Assembly (NCBI GenBank): GCA_025558095.1
Contig: JAIVFI010000005.1
Span: 62,001-126,000 of the forward strand
Direction: 5' to 3'
Source of the DNA: Hyaloraphidium curvatum
Lineage: Eukaryota; Monoblepharomycota; Hyaloraphidiomycetes; Hyaloraphidiales; Hyaloraphidiaceae
Length of the DNA stretch: 64,000 nt
Shown here: positions 10,512-20,015 of the stretch, one piece after another
How the letters are laid out: each line of letters opens with the position of its first letter
Numbering within the stretch: position 1 is the stretch's first letter
Made by a program: the position numbers and the translations under genes
The notes under the pieces: model-generated
The model's database searches: none
Told to the model about the DNA's origin: nothing
The model's input: only the letters and a program-made list of their open reading frames with translations

Positions 10512-11800
10512 CTATAAGAGATCCAGCTCGGGTTCCTGCTCGGTGGCCGTATCCGACGCCTCGTCGGAATCGGAATCTTTCCCTTCGCCATCGGACTCCA
10601 GCGCACTGCCAGCAAACTCCCGCAAGCAATCGATCTCGTGCGAAGCGTGACTGATGAATTCTGGATTGAACGCCGCGAAAAGGTCAATGAGCTGCAGCAT
10701 CTGAGCAGCCTCTTCAGGCATTGTCCCGGTCACGTCCACCATAAAGCAGTCAGCTTGCAGCTCATTCAAGTGTGAGTGGGAGCTCAGCACATTGCTGATT
10801 CGGTTGATGTCGTCTTGGGGAAGCGGGGGGCAGTCAAGGAAAAAAAAGCCAAGCGCCTCGAGATTCGGAGGAAGTCCGTCCGCCAGCAGAACAGGATCGA
10901 AGCCCCCCAATTCCAAATCCGTGATGGACTTCAAGTCAACGAGGCGCAGCCATGTATCCCGTTCCGTGTCCTCCGAAACCAGGTTTTCCCAATCGAAGAG
11001 TGAGATCACGGTAGGAGCAAAGGCCGGGCTATTCAGAAGATCGCGCACCATCGCTTGATCGAGCCGGACGAGTGACGCAATCTTTGCAATGAAGTCGGAA
11101 GGCCAGAGGGAAGGCGGTGGGGCACGCAGAAGATACAGATGGACTTCGACCGAAGACGGGCACGAGTCCCCACCGAAAGCCGACACGAGCTCCTCGCAAA
11201 GCTCCCCTTCCAGACGAAGAACCCACAACTCCGGAAAATGAGACCGAAGGCCGGGGCGAACGAGCGGCTGGAGCAAATCGAGTTCCAAACCGTTCTGGAA
11301 CGAATCCAGTACTACATCCAGCTTGAGGTCACGGAGGCAGGGAAAATGGCTGTCCGCACAATAGTGCAACAGGTCTGGCCGGGCGAGCAGGGAGATAGAG
11401 GTTACCCCAGAGCAAGCCTGGAGAATGGTCTGGAGGACTTTGACACGCTCTGGTTGCAGAACGCCGCCCAATTGAAGGTGTCGAACGTGGCGGAAGAGAT
11501 GCTTTCTGTCCCAAAGCTCCACACTATCTGCGCAAGCCTATTCGATCGAACGTCCACGGGCGGGAACGTTCGCCACCGCAGCGGCTCCAGCAGCTCGAAG
11601 ACCTCGCGGGACGCGAGCGCAAACTCCAGCAGCTCTTCGCTCTCCTCATCTTCGTAGAACCGCGCAATGTGAAGCAGAATCTCCGGCGGAAGCGACGGCG
11701 ACGGGCCGTAAACGACGTCAGGTCTCGATGACGTGTCGGACTCGGGCGACAATGCAGCTGCGCCGGCCGCGGAAGGCGTCGCAAGCGCGAGGGCTGTCAT
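10512..11800 (-). CDS. F-box protein with leucine-rich C-terminal region
   Basis: Exons 11577-11800 and 10512-11523 give 411 aa. The F-box is near residue 35 (SLPPEILLHIARFYEDEES), continuing through LLEFALASREVFELLEPLR and VELWDRKHLFRHVRHLQL. The intron removes a segment between LEPLR and VELW and restores the usual F-box end. The rest is loosely repetitive and leucine-rich (FPELWVLRLEGEL, SITDLELGGFDPVLL). The tail is acidic and Ser/Asp rich. F-box proteins hand substrates to SCF ubiquitin ligases; the substrate is unknown. It is not a close copy of the two larger F-box paralogues at 18 and 25-27 kb. Confidence 0.82.
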
Positions 11801-12022
11801 CGCCAGAGGCCCTTTGGCGAGTTGAGCTCCAAAGTCGCCGCCGCGTTTGGAAGGAAGGAGGAGGAGGTCAAGCAAAGCTATTCGTGTCGCCGCCGCCCAT
11901 CACCGTCCGAAGTGCAAGCTTGCTCGCAAAAGAAGACCAACAAAACATGATTCAATGGCTAGTAGTGGTCGTACATTACATAAGAGGAATGAGCAACGCT
12001 GCGGTGCTCTCCAACGCCCCGT

Positions 12023-13419
12023 TCAACCCTGCGCCTCCTTCTTCTGCTCCTTGGCCTCCTTCTTCTTCTGCTTCTCCTCCTTCTCGTCGGCCTTCTGCGC
12101 CTTCTCCCACGCCTTGTCGGCCTCCTTCGCCTTTTCCTTGAGCGCCTTGAGCTCCGGGTTGTACGTCGGCTGCGCGAGGAGCGCGTCGATCAGCTCGTGC
12201 TTCTCCTTCTGGATCTCGGGGTCCGAGGCCGGGTAGCGGAGCGGGAGGGCGGCGAGGGTCTCGCGGATGATGGATGCGACGCTCAATTGCATATATTTCT
12301 TTTCGTCTGCAGCAGCGGGTGGTCAGATGTGGTCTGAAGGGTTGTTGAGGACGTCGGGCATGAGCTCACCAGCCGGGATGCAGAACCAGGGGGCATAGTC
12401 CTTCGACGTGTGGTTGATCAGGTCCTCGTAGGCCTCCATGTACTTGGGCCATAGGTCGCGCTCCCTGAGGTCGTTCTTCTCGAACTTCCTGTAAGCCCGC
12501 GAGCAGGAGCCCCGCGATGGCAGGACGGCACGCGGTGAGACAGATCACCACGACCCGGACGCCGGAAACCCACCAGTTCTTGGCCGGGTCCTCGAGCCGC
12601 TTGATCAGCCGGTTCCGCTGCTCGTCGCGGCTGACATTGAGCCAGAACTTGAGGATCTTGGTCCCGTTCCGGGCGAGGTGCTGCTCCATGTTCGTGATCG
12701 ACTCGAAGCGCTCCTTCCACATCTCCGGGGGCTGCGTCACGTCGTCGGGCAGGTTCTGGTTTGCGAGGATGTTCTGGTGCACACGGACCACAAGCACCTC
12801 CTCGTAGTACGACCTGCAGCGAGTTGGCCATCTTCAGACGCCATTCGGTCCGGGCCAGCTCACCTGTGGAGGGAATTGTCAGTTTCAAGAAGCGATTCGC
12901 CCAGCAACGCACCAACCTGTTGAAGATGCCGATCCGGCCACGTTCGGGGAACTTCTCGTCTGAAGAAAAGCTCCCAAATCAACAAAGATTCCGACAGAAA
13001 GCCGACGACGGCAAACGTACACGTCCTCCAGAGAAAGTCGTGCGCCAGCTCCTCCTTGGAGGGGGACTTGAACGAGTACACCTGGCAGCCGGCCGGGTTC
13101 ACGCCGGAGAGCACGGCCTTGACCGTCGAGTCCTTCCCGGAAGCCTGCATCGCGTCGCCACGTCGGCAACAGACAATATGGAGCGCAAACAACCGCTACT
13201 CACGTCCATGGCCTGGAAGATAACCAGCAGCGAGTAGCGCGCGTCGGCGTAGAGCACATCCTGCAGCTCTTCGAGCGCGTCCACCACGTCCTCGAGCAGG
13301 TGTTTGGCCTGCTTCCCCGTCGGGTACGACGGGTCCGGGAAGGAGGGCGCGTCCGCGACGCGGAACTTGCCGTCCGCGGGGATTCGGTGCCGGTCCGAGA
13401 AGGGCGTCGCGGAGCTCAT
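12023..13419 (-). CDS. PPK2-family polyphosphate kinase / polyphosphate:nucleotide phosphotransferase
   Basis: Six exons (13204-13419, 13021-13144, 12917-12959, 12574-12813, 12370-12488, 12023-12306) give 341 aa. The Walker A region [15 protein letters not shown] (around residues 69-83), [43 protein letters not shown] and [14 protein letters not shown] follow PPK2 order closely. PPK2 enzymes move phosphate between polyphosphate and nucleoside phosphates. The C-terminus adds a lysine/glutamate coiled-coil tail of about 45 residues. PPK2 is best known from bacteria; five spliceosomal introns show that this copy is a resident nuclear gene. The Walker A motif is split by intron 1, so it is only seen after splicing. 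No targeting signal seen. Confidence 0.93.
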
Positions 13420-13920
13420 CGCGCGGCGGCCACAGGCGGAGTTAAAGTGGTGGCTTCAAAGACCGAGAAGAGACGCAGAAGAGGTCGGAGCGACGGGGTT
13501 TCCGCGGCGTTTGCGATGTCACGGAGTTGTGGGCGGCGCCACCCATGACCGCCTCTCGCGCGAGGGGCGTCAGGGTCTCGAGATCGGACCCTCGCTCAGA
13601 TCCATCAGGATGCGAAAAGCAGAAAGATTGTGGGTGAAAAGAAAGCTCGTTCAGCGTCTCACTGGTCGGGAAGCAACGGAGAACGCATGACCAGGACCTT
13701 CGACTTCGACCTCCATCACGACCATCGAAGAACCGCCCTCTATGGACATCCCATCTACGACAACTTTTCGGGCCAACGTCCAGCTGCTTGCATACGGATC
13801 TGCCCAACGTGAAACCTCCCGGAAACGTCCCGACGGATGGCAGAGAGTCGCGAAGTTTAGTGAGCGTCCTGCCAACCACAAGTCAGTCACACGGCTCACA
13901 GAACAGAGAAAACCGGTTTT
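13420..13920. other. Intergenic region
   Basis: 501 bp between the PPK2 start and the stop of the phosphate-carrier gene, both on the minus strand. It should hold the carrier's 3' end and the PPK2 promoter. Short ORFs here show no homology; no RNA gene or repeat seen. Confidence 0.4.
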
Positions 13921-15124
13921 TTATACCGGATCGTGAAAGTGGAATTTCTCAGCGCCAACAGCAGCCTGGGGAAGGTCCAGTGGGTCAGGAACTGAAGGGG
14001 ATCGAAGCAGAGAGGGCTCCGTACCATGACCGTGTCGAAGATGCCGAACTGGCCGGCCGTGAGCGTGCCAATCATGACGCAACGAGCGGCGAGACCGGTA
14101 GTCATGAGCTTGACGGGTCCCATGTCCCTGGCAATGCGGACGAGACGGGTCATGGTCGAGCCCTCTCCGCCGGCGCCCTTCTTGTTGATCTTGGACAGAA
14201 GGGTGTCGGCGGGGTGCGAAACGATCGCGGCGACGACACCGGCAATGACACCGGAGCCGAGCGAGACCGAGACGTTCGTGCCCTGGGAGCACTTGTCGGG
14301 GGTGGTGCCCATCGACTTGTAGATCGCCTCGGCGGCCTTGCCCTGGACGGCGAACTTGGCCATCGTGTAGGGGACCTGCTTGAGCAGGATGGGGCCGAGA
14401 CCAGCGTAGAAGCCGAGGACGCCGTCGGTTTTGAGCATGCGGGCAGCGCCAGCGCCCAGGCCCTTGGGGAAGGTCGGGTCCGACACGGAGCGGATGCGCA
14501 CGGCCTCGAGCGGGCAGAGGAAGAGGTCGGCGATGAACTCGGCCATGGCAGCGGCGGCGAGGTAGATGTTGGTGCGCTGCTTCCACGCCTCGCGCTCCCC
14601 GAGCCGCTGAGCGATGTTGATCTCTGTAGTGACCATCCCGCGATCAGAAAACGACAAGCAGCACGGGAAAACGGCGAAACTCAATGAAATACTCGACGCC
14701 CCCAAACTTAAACCATCCCTGGACGAAGTAGCCGGCCGCCGTGGCACCCAGGCCGGTCGTCAGGGCCATGGCACCCTCCTCCGCGACCACGGTGCGGAAA
14801 GCGCTGATCATGCCCTTGTTGTAGCGCACGGGGTCGAGCTGGATGCGCGTCCTGCGATGACAACCGTTGCATTAGCAATCCATCGTAGAATGCCGGGCCG
14901 GGGGGTGGTTGTTGGGTTGGTTGTCCAGGGACTCGGCCCCTCCCGCCACCAACACCCCGTCCCGGCCTCCGGGCCGCGAATCCCGATGCCTACTTGACAA
15001 CATCGACGGGGCACACGGCGCCGTGCGTGATCGAGCAGCAGATGCCGCCGGCGAGCGCGGAGCGGAGGTAGTAGCCCATGCCGTAGGCCGGCTCGGCGTG
15101 CGCGTCCAGGGCGGCGGCCACCAT
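13921..15124 (-). CDS. Mitochondrial phosphate carrier (MIR1-type, SLC25)
   Basis: Exons 14994-15124, 14685-14851, 14025-14623 and 13921-13965 give 313 aa from ATG 15124. Three carrier repeats are visible: CPVDVVKTRIQLDP, LCPLEAVRIRSVSDP and SHPADTLLSKINK. FKFGGVEYFKINIAQRLGE and GTLTAGQFGIFDTVM are diagnostic of the phosphate carrier that imports Pi with protons into the mitochondrial matrix. The join FGGVEYF-K-INIAQ needs an intron starting TTGAGT instead of GTGAGT (14624-14684). A GT donor slightly downstream would insert four residues instead. An in-frame ATG at 15268 would add an Arg-rich leader, so the start is uncertain. Confidence 0.88.
14624..14684 (-). other. Putative non-canonical TT-AG intron in phosphate carrier
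   Basis: 61-nt interval whose removal restores the conserved carrier sequence with correct phase. It begins TTGAGT where GTGAGT is expected and ends CTACAG. Either a +1 G to T change at the donor, an assembly error, or use of the GTTTTC further in. Confidence 0.5.
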
Positions 15125-15962
15125 TGTCGCAGGGTTCTGCGCGCACAAGTCAATAACAGAAGTATCAACAGCGCACGGGCCCAGCGCACCTGGGCGAGGC
15201 TCGCGGCGAAGGCTGGGGTCGCAAAAAGAGGTTGAGCGGCGTGGCGCGGCGGAAGCGCGCTTCGGCATCACTCCCGGCCCCACCCGATCGAACTCCAATA
15301 CACCGATTCCAGCCGATGAAGAGTCGGGAACAGCTCCAAACGAATATTCTGGTCATTCTTGGCTGCTGGGCCTGCTCTCGGCCGCGATGCATCTGTTTTC
15401 CGCGTTGGATCACCGTTGAAAGCGTAACCACGCCTTGTGAAACTCGGCCCCCCCTCTACACCCTTGATGGATGGCTCCTATCGTTGTTCTCTCTCCCAGA
15501 TACCTCTTGAGATGGCTTCTTGTCGGAGATGTGACTTCCTGTTGCCCTTTTGGTAGTCTTGTTCGCCTTCTCACTCATTGTCTTCGGGACCTAAGGCGCT
15601 TCCGAGTGTTCTCCGGCAAGCAGAAGCACCTGAATTCATCCTGACGGATGATACACGACTCAGTACACCATGCCTGACAGCGCCATGGTGGTCATTGCGA
15701 TGCCGTCCCGTTCAAGCTTCACGACCGTTCGTTCTGTGCTTGACCCCTCAACTTGTTTGCCGAAGAGCTTTCAAATTAGAACTCTGGTCAGCGCTCACGA
15801 TCTCCAGCCTTCGTAATGGCACAATGTTGAGAGATGGTTCATAGTTCATCCGTCAAAGACCAGTTGAACGAAGTGCCTTGTCATGGAACAAACCTCGCCG
15901 TTTTCGCAGCGACCGAACAAGAAACCTCCGCCTTTTCGTCTCGGTTCGGTTTCCTTACAGAA
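15125..15962. other. Intergenic region
   Basis: 838 bp between the phosphate-carrier start and the stop of the Acinus-like gene, both on the minus strand. The part nearest the carrier (to about 15268) stays open in the carrier frame and could be a presequence or 5' UTR. The rest (15300-15850) is less GC-rich and I see no gene, repeat or RNA in it. Confidence 0.4.
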
Positions 15963-17831
15963 TCACCTCCAGGACCTCCCTCCCCAAGGCCTCCCGCCCC
16001 GCTGCCCGCCCTGCCTCTCCACGACACCGACACCGGGCTGCACGTCCTCCTCCCGCACCGACGCCGGCCTCCATCCCCCCTTGCCGTCCAGCCTGTCCTT
16101 GGCCGTGGCCTCGTCCACGGGGAGCCAGTACACCTCGGTCCGCCTCCCGCCCTGCTCCGACGCCGCCGAGCGGAACAGCTCCCCGAGCGACTTGTCCAGC
16201 TTCGGGGCCGGCGGCAGGGTCCACGGTTCCTCGTGGGTGAACTGCTTGAACCCGCGGCCGCGGATGGTCAGGCCCTTGGCTTCCTCCTTGGGCGCCGGCG
16301 CCGGCGCAGGGCGCTCGCGGTGCCGCTCGGGTACGGCGACGGCTGCAGGGCCAGGACGGCGACGGGCGGCGTCTTCGGCGGCGGACTTGGCGACGAACTC
16401 GCGGGCGTCGGCAGCCTGGAGGTAGGTGCACGATAGGAGACCGCCGTCGGTGCGTTCGGGAGGATAGCTAGTGCCGTGGAAGGCTTCGTGTGCCGATTCG
16501 GCGGCATCTGCAGCAGCAAACTGGCGATCGGGCCCAAATTAATGACAAGATTGTAGCCCGAGGTGACAGAAAACACCCACAATGACGACGGCCTTGCTCC
16601 TAACGCTGTCCATCCAAAACTCCTCCACCTCGCCCGACTCCTCAATCTTGGCGCGGAGGGATGGAATGTGCAGCGGCCTCACGAAGCCGCTGATCTGGAG
16701 CGCCTCGGTGGGCCCGTCGGCCTCGGGCACGATCGGCGCGGTGGAGCGGGGGAGGGTCGAGAGGGCGAGGGAGCGGAGGTGCGCGGCGTCGGCCGCCTTG
16801 GGAACGGTTGGGGAATCGGCGGTCGCCGGAGGCGTTGCGGCGGCTGCAGCAGGGGCGGGTACCGGCACAGAAATGACGTTCGAGGGAGGGGTGGCGGAGC
16901 GATCGAGCTTTGGGCGCTTGACCTGCGCCGGAGGCGGTGAGGGCGACGAGGCGCGCTTGGCAGCCGGGGCAGGTGAGGGCTCGCGGTCGCGCTTTTTTCC
17001 CTGAAGCTGTTCCTCAGCGGGTTTGGGTACGTCCTCGTGGTGGTCGTTCGACTTGGAAGGCTCCCGTGATGCCTCCTTGACCTGATTCCGCGAGTCCTCT
17101 TTCGCGGGCTCTTCGGGCCGCTCCTTGGGTTCTTCTTCCGGCTTGGCGTCAGGTTCGCGTTCGGCGGCGGTGTCCTCCACATCATCTACGGCCGGCGGCG
17201 CCTCCATGTCCGCGTCTTTCGCCGCCTGTGGCTCCTCAGCCGGAAGAGTCTCGGCCGCCGCCTCAGGCTCCGGCTCCTCAGCCTTCACTTCTTCGGCAGC
17301 CGCTTGCGCCTTGTCATCGAGCTCCATCGCAGCAGCGTCGCGATCGGCTGGCTCGTCCCCGGCCTTTTCCTCCTGCGTGTCGCCCTCGTGGGCTTCGCTC
17401 GCGGCCTCCTCGTGGTCGTCTTCCTCCTCGGCGTGCGCCGCGGCTTTCCCGCCTTTCCGGCCCCGCGCCGGCGTCTTGGCCGCCTTCCCCTTTTCCGCCT
17501 TTGCCCGGCCCCTGCCGCGGCCCTTGGCCGGGTGCTCTTCTTCCTCCGGGGCCTCCTCCTCGGGGGCCGCCTCCTCCGTCGGCGCGTGCCCCGCATCCCC
17601 CTCCGCATCCCCTTCCTCGGCGTGCTCCCCACCCTCCTCGCCGTTTTTCTTCTCGATCTCCTCCGTCAGCCGGTCCACGAGGTCCTTCTTCAGGCCGGTG
17701 GTCTCGAGCCCGAGCTTAGTGCACCATTCGCGCAGCACCGCGACCGTGAGCTTCCCCAGCGCCGCCGGGTCGGGCAGCTCCGCGTCGGAGGGTGCGGGAG
17801 CCGCGTGTTTGCGCGGCGTTTTCGGCGCCAT
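15963..17831 (-). CDS. Acinus (ACIN1)-like SAP/RRM/RSB-motif protein
   Basis: Exons 16581-17831 and 15963-16520 give 602 aa. An N-terminal SAP domain (LGKLTVAVLREWCTKLGLE then KKDLVDRLTEEI, about residues 20-60) is followed by a long Glu/Ala/Lys-rich disordered region. Near residue 390 comes an Acinus-type RRM (LQISGFVRPLHIPSLRAKIE, EVEEFWMDSVRSKAVV). Near the end is an RSB-like motif, LDKSLGELFRSAASEQG then TEVYWLPVDEATAKDR. In animals and plants Acinus joins RNPS1 and SAP18 in the ASAP complex on exon junctions. Order and motifs all match, so orthology is likely. Nuclear location is inferred. Confidence 0.88.
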
Positions 17832-18288
17832 GGCGGAAGGAGGCCGGCCTCTGGCGCGGAGGAAAATCGACGCGGTTGGTCGTGTGGGGTTAGGATTTTC
17901 GATTAAATCGACACACGGATACCGGAAACTGCTAGTTGGGTGGCCAGGAGCCCGATCGACGCAGTTCCGGAGATGCATGAGACTGTTGGTGATCCCTAGC
18001 TCGTTGTAGGCTCTGCTGCCCGTGTCGCTACGGGGGGCCACATCCGACAACGATCCGCGTTGCCTTCTCGCCCTTCGGGCTCCTCATCTCGCGTTCCGGT
18101 CATCCGAGATACGCGCTTTGCCCGGTAGTGGAACTGTCATTGAGTCCGATATTGACGGTGTTTCAATAGTGTACGACGCCGTTGATTGATGTTTCGGCCG
18201 GGTGGACTCATCCCGCAAGCTCGCTTGGCTGGCGCGGAGAAAGCTCTCAAACGACTACGACTCTCCTCCTCGGCGCTCTCCCACAGCG

Positions 18289-19959
18289 ATGAGCGCCATC
18301 GCCGCCGCAGAAACCCGCATTTACGAGGTGCGTATGGCCTGGGCGTTAGCCCTGCGCGCCGCGAAGGAGGCGGAGGCCGCTCTCGCCGCCCGCGTCCGGG
18401 CTCAGGAGGATTCCTTCCAAGCCTGGGCAGCGCTCTTTCGCGGAGCCGGGGAGCGACTGGCAGCCGCGGAACGCGCCAAGGACGACGCGGATCTAGCTTG
18501 GGAGGCCGCGCTGCATGTCAAGAGCACGACAGATGTGGAGCTGGCCCGGGCTGCCTCTGCCAAGCGGGCGGCGGAGGAAGACTTGGCCCTCTTGTTAGCC
18601 CCTGTCCCTCCCGAGAACCCGATCCAGGAGCTCAATGTCGATCCCGCGGATCTCGGTGGAAACCCCGACGACGGACCCGCTGAAGGTGGTGCTGCCGAAG
18701 CTGAGCCGGAGCCGCACGACGAGCTGCTTGGCGACCATGACTGGGACGACTTGGCTCCGGATCACCCCGTGGACGATGGCGACAACGCTGCAGCGCAGCC
18801 CGGTGCCGACATCCTGGTAGTCGACCGCCCTCGGCTCCCGAACGAGCTGGTCAGGGAGATCTTTGCCATCCTCCAGCGCGAGAAGAAGCTTGCAACGCTG
18901 GCTGCCTGCGTGAGGGGATGCCGGCTGTTCCACGCGCTCGGAATGGAGCTGCTCTGGAAGGACGTCACGCTGACACTTGACCCTATGGCACCCAATGGGT
19001 CCGTCAGGAAGTGGAGGGGTTTATTGGCCGGCACGAAGAAGAACTCGCAGTGGCAACTTGTCAAGGAGCTGGATCTTCGGGGCGCTGTGCACGGCTGGCA
19101 GCTTCAACCTGAGGCGCTCAAGGTCCAGCTTGCGCTCGTGCGTCAGTTGAGGAATCTCGAGGTCCTGAAGATTGATGCCAGGTACGGACAATACTGGCCA
19201 CTGGTCGAGAGACTCTCTGGACTTGAGGTACTCTGGATTACTGTTCGTGACGGAGGCTCTACTTCTTGGCGGAATGCCTCTATTCCACAGAGTATTAAGA
19301 AGCTGCATCTGCACGACTTTACGGGGTTGGGTGACGTTGACAACAACCTTAAAGCACTGTACCGTTCCATAACCGCGCCCGCTTCTCTTCTTCACGTGCA
19401 CTTTGCGGGCATTTTGGCTCCGTCTTTCTTGAGCCAGGCTGCTGTGGTTTCCAAGATCCGCAGCCTCGACTTACGCGCGGCGGATTCTAAGGACTTCCGC
19501 TCCCTCGTGCTGCACCCCGGTTTCTGCCCCTTAGAGCTCAAGTTGCGTCGCACCCCTTACTCGGAGTACGATCTGAGCGATTGGTCTGCGATCAGCAAGA
19601 TTGAGGGCCTTGAGCGGCTCGTGCTCGACGGCTTCACGCGCAAATTCCTCCCGGCAGACTCTTCACTCTTCCCCAGGCTCCAGGTGCTCGAGCTCATCCT
19701 ACAGCACCGACCCACGGACGGGGTCGACTGCATTGCCTGGCACTGCACTGTCCTTCCTCCCCCGGACCCAGAGTTTTGGCGCGCAGTAGGCAAGGTTCAG
19801 GTGTACTGGCAGGTGCTGAAGCCGGATCTCGGGGTCTTCAACACGGCGGCCGACCGTAAGTTGATGGATGAGCAGCTCCAGCGGTGGGAATCGGAGCGCG
19901 ACTATTGGGAGAAGGTCGCGGCCCTGACGGGCGGGCGCTTCCGGGACGGCTCGAGGTGA
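18289..19959 (+). CDS. F-box protein with alanine-rich coiled-coil N-terminus (paralogue A)
   Basis: A single 556-aa exon. Residues 1-110 form an Ala-rich, charged helix likely to be a coiled coil (AETRIYEVRMAWALALRAAK onward). An acidic linker follows, then an F-box near residue 180 (RLPNELVREIFAILQREKK, ACVRGCRLFHALGMELLWKD). The C-terminal 300 residues have leucine-rich-like segments (NLEVLKIDARYGQYWPLVER, LHLHDFTGL) and end WEKVAALTGGRF. It shares this architecture and most motifs with the inverted copy at 25411-27063. ATG 18289 is chosen because the paralogue starts at the same place; similarity also continues a little upstream. Presumed SCF substrate adaptor; partner unknown. Confidence 0.85.
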   Translation: MSAIAAAETRIYEVRMAWALALRAAKEAEAALAARVRAQEDSFQAWAALFRGAGERLAAAERAKDDADLAWEAALHVKSTTDVELARAASAKRAAEEDLALLLAPVPPENPIQELNVDPADLGGNPDDGPAEGGAAEAEPEPHDELLGDHDWDDLAPDHPVDDGDNAAAQPGADILVVDRPRLPNELVREIFAILQREKKLATLAACVRGCRLFHALGMELLWKDVTLTLDPMAPNGSVRKWRGLLAGTKKNSQWQLVKELDLRGAVHGWQLQPEALKVQLALVRQLRNLEVLKIDARYGQYWPLVERLSGLEVLWITVRDGGSTSWRNASIPQSIKKLHLHDFTGLGDVDNNLKALYRSITAPASLLHVHFAGILAPSFLSQAAVVSKIRSLDLRAADSKDFRSLVLHPGFCPLELKLRRTPYSEYDLSDWSAISKIEGLERLVLDGFTRKFLPADSSLFPRLQVLELILQHRPTDGVDCIAWHCTVLPPPDPEFWRAVGKVQVYWQVLKPDLGVFNTAADRKLMDEQLQRWESERDYWEKVAALTGGRFRDGSR

Positions 19960-20015
19960 AGGATGCATCCAATGTAGCCACAGCATATGCATTACATTTC
20001 CAACGTCAACTTGCC

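Noticed and set aside
10082..11875. Upstream starts suggested at TTG or GTG codons (for example 10106, 11875, 18202, 36568, 50082)
   Set aside because: These are not ATG in a eukaryotic gene; an ATG or a splice junction explains each N-terminus better.
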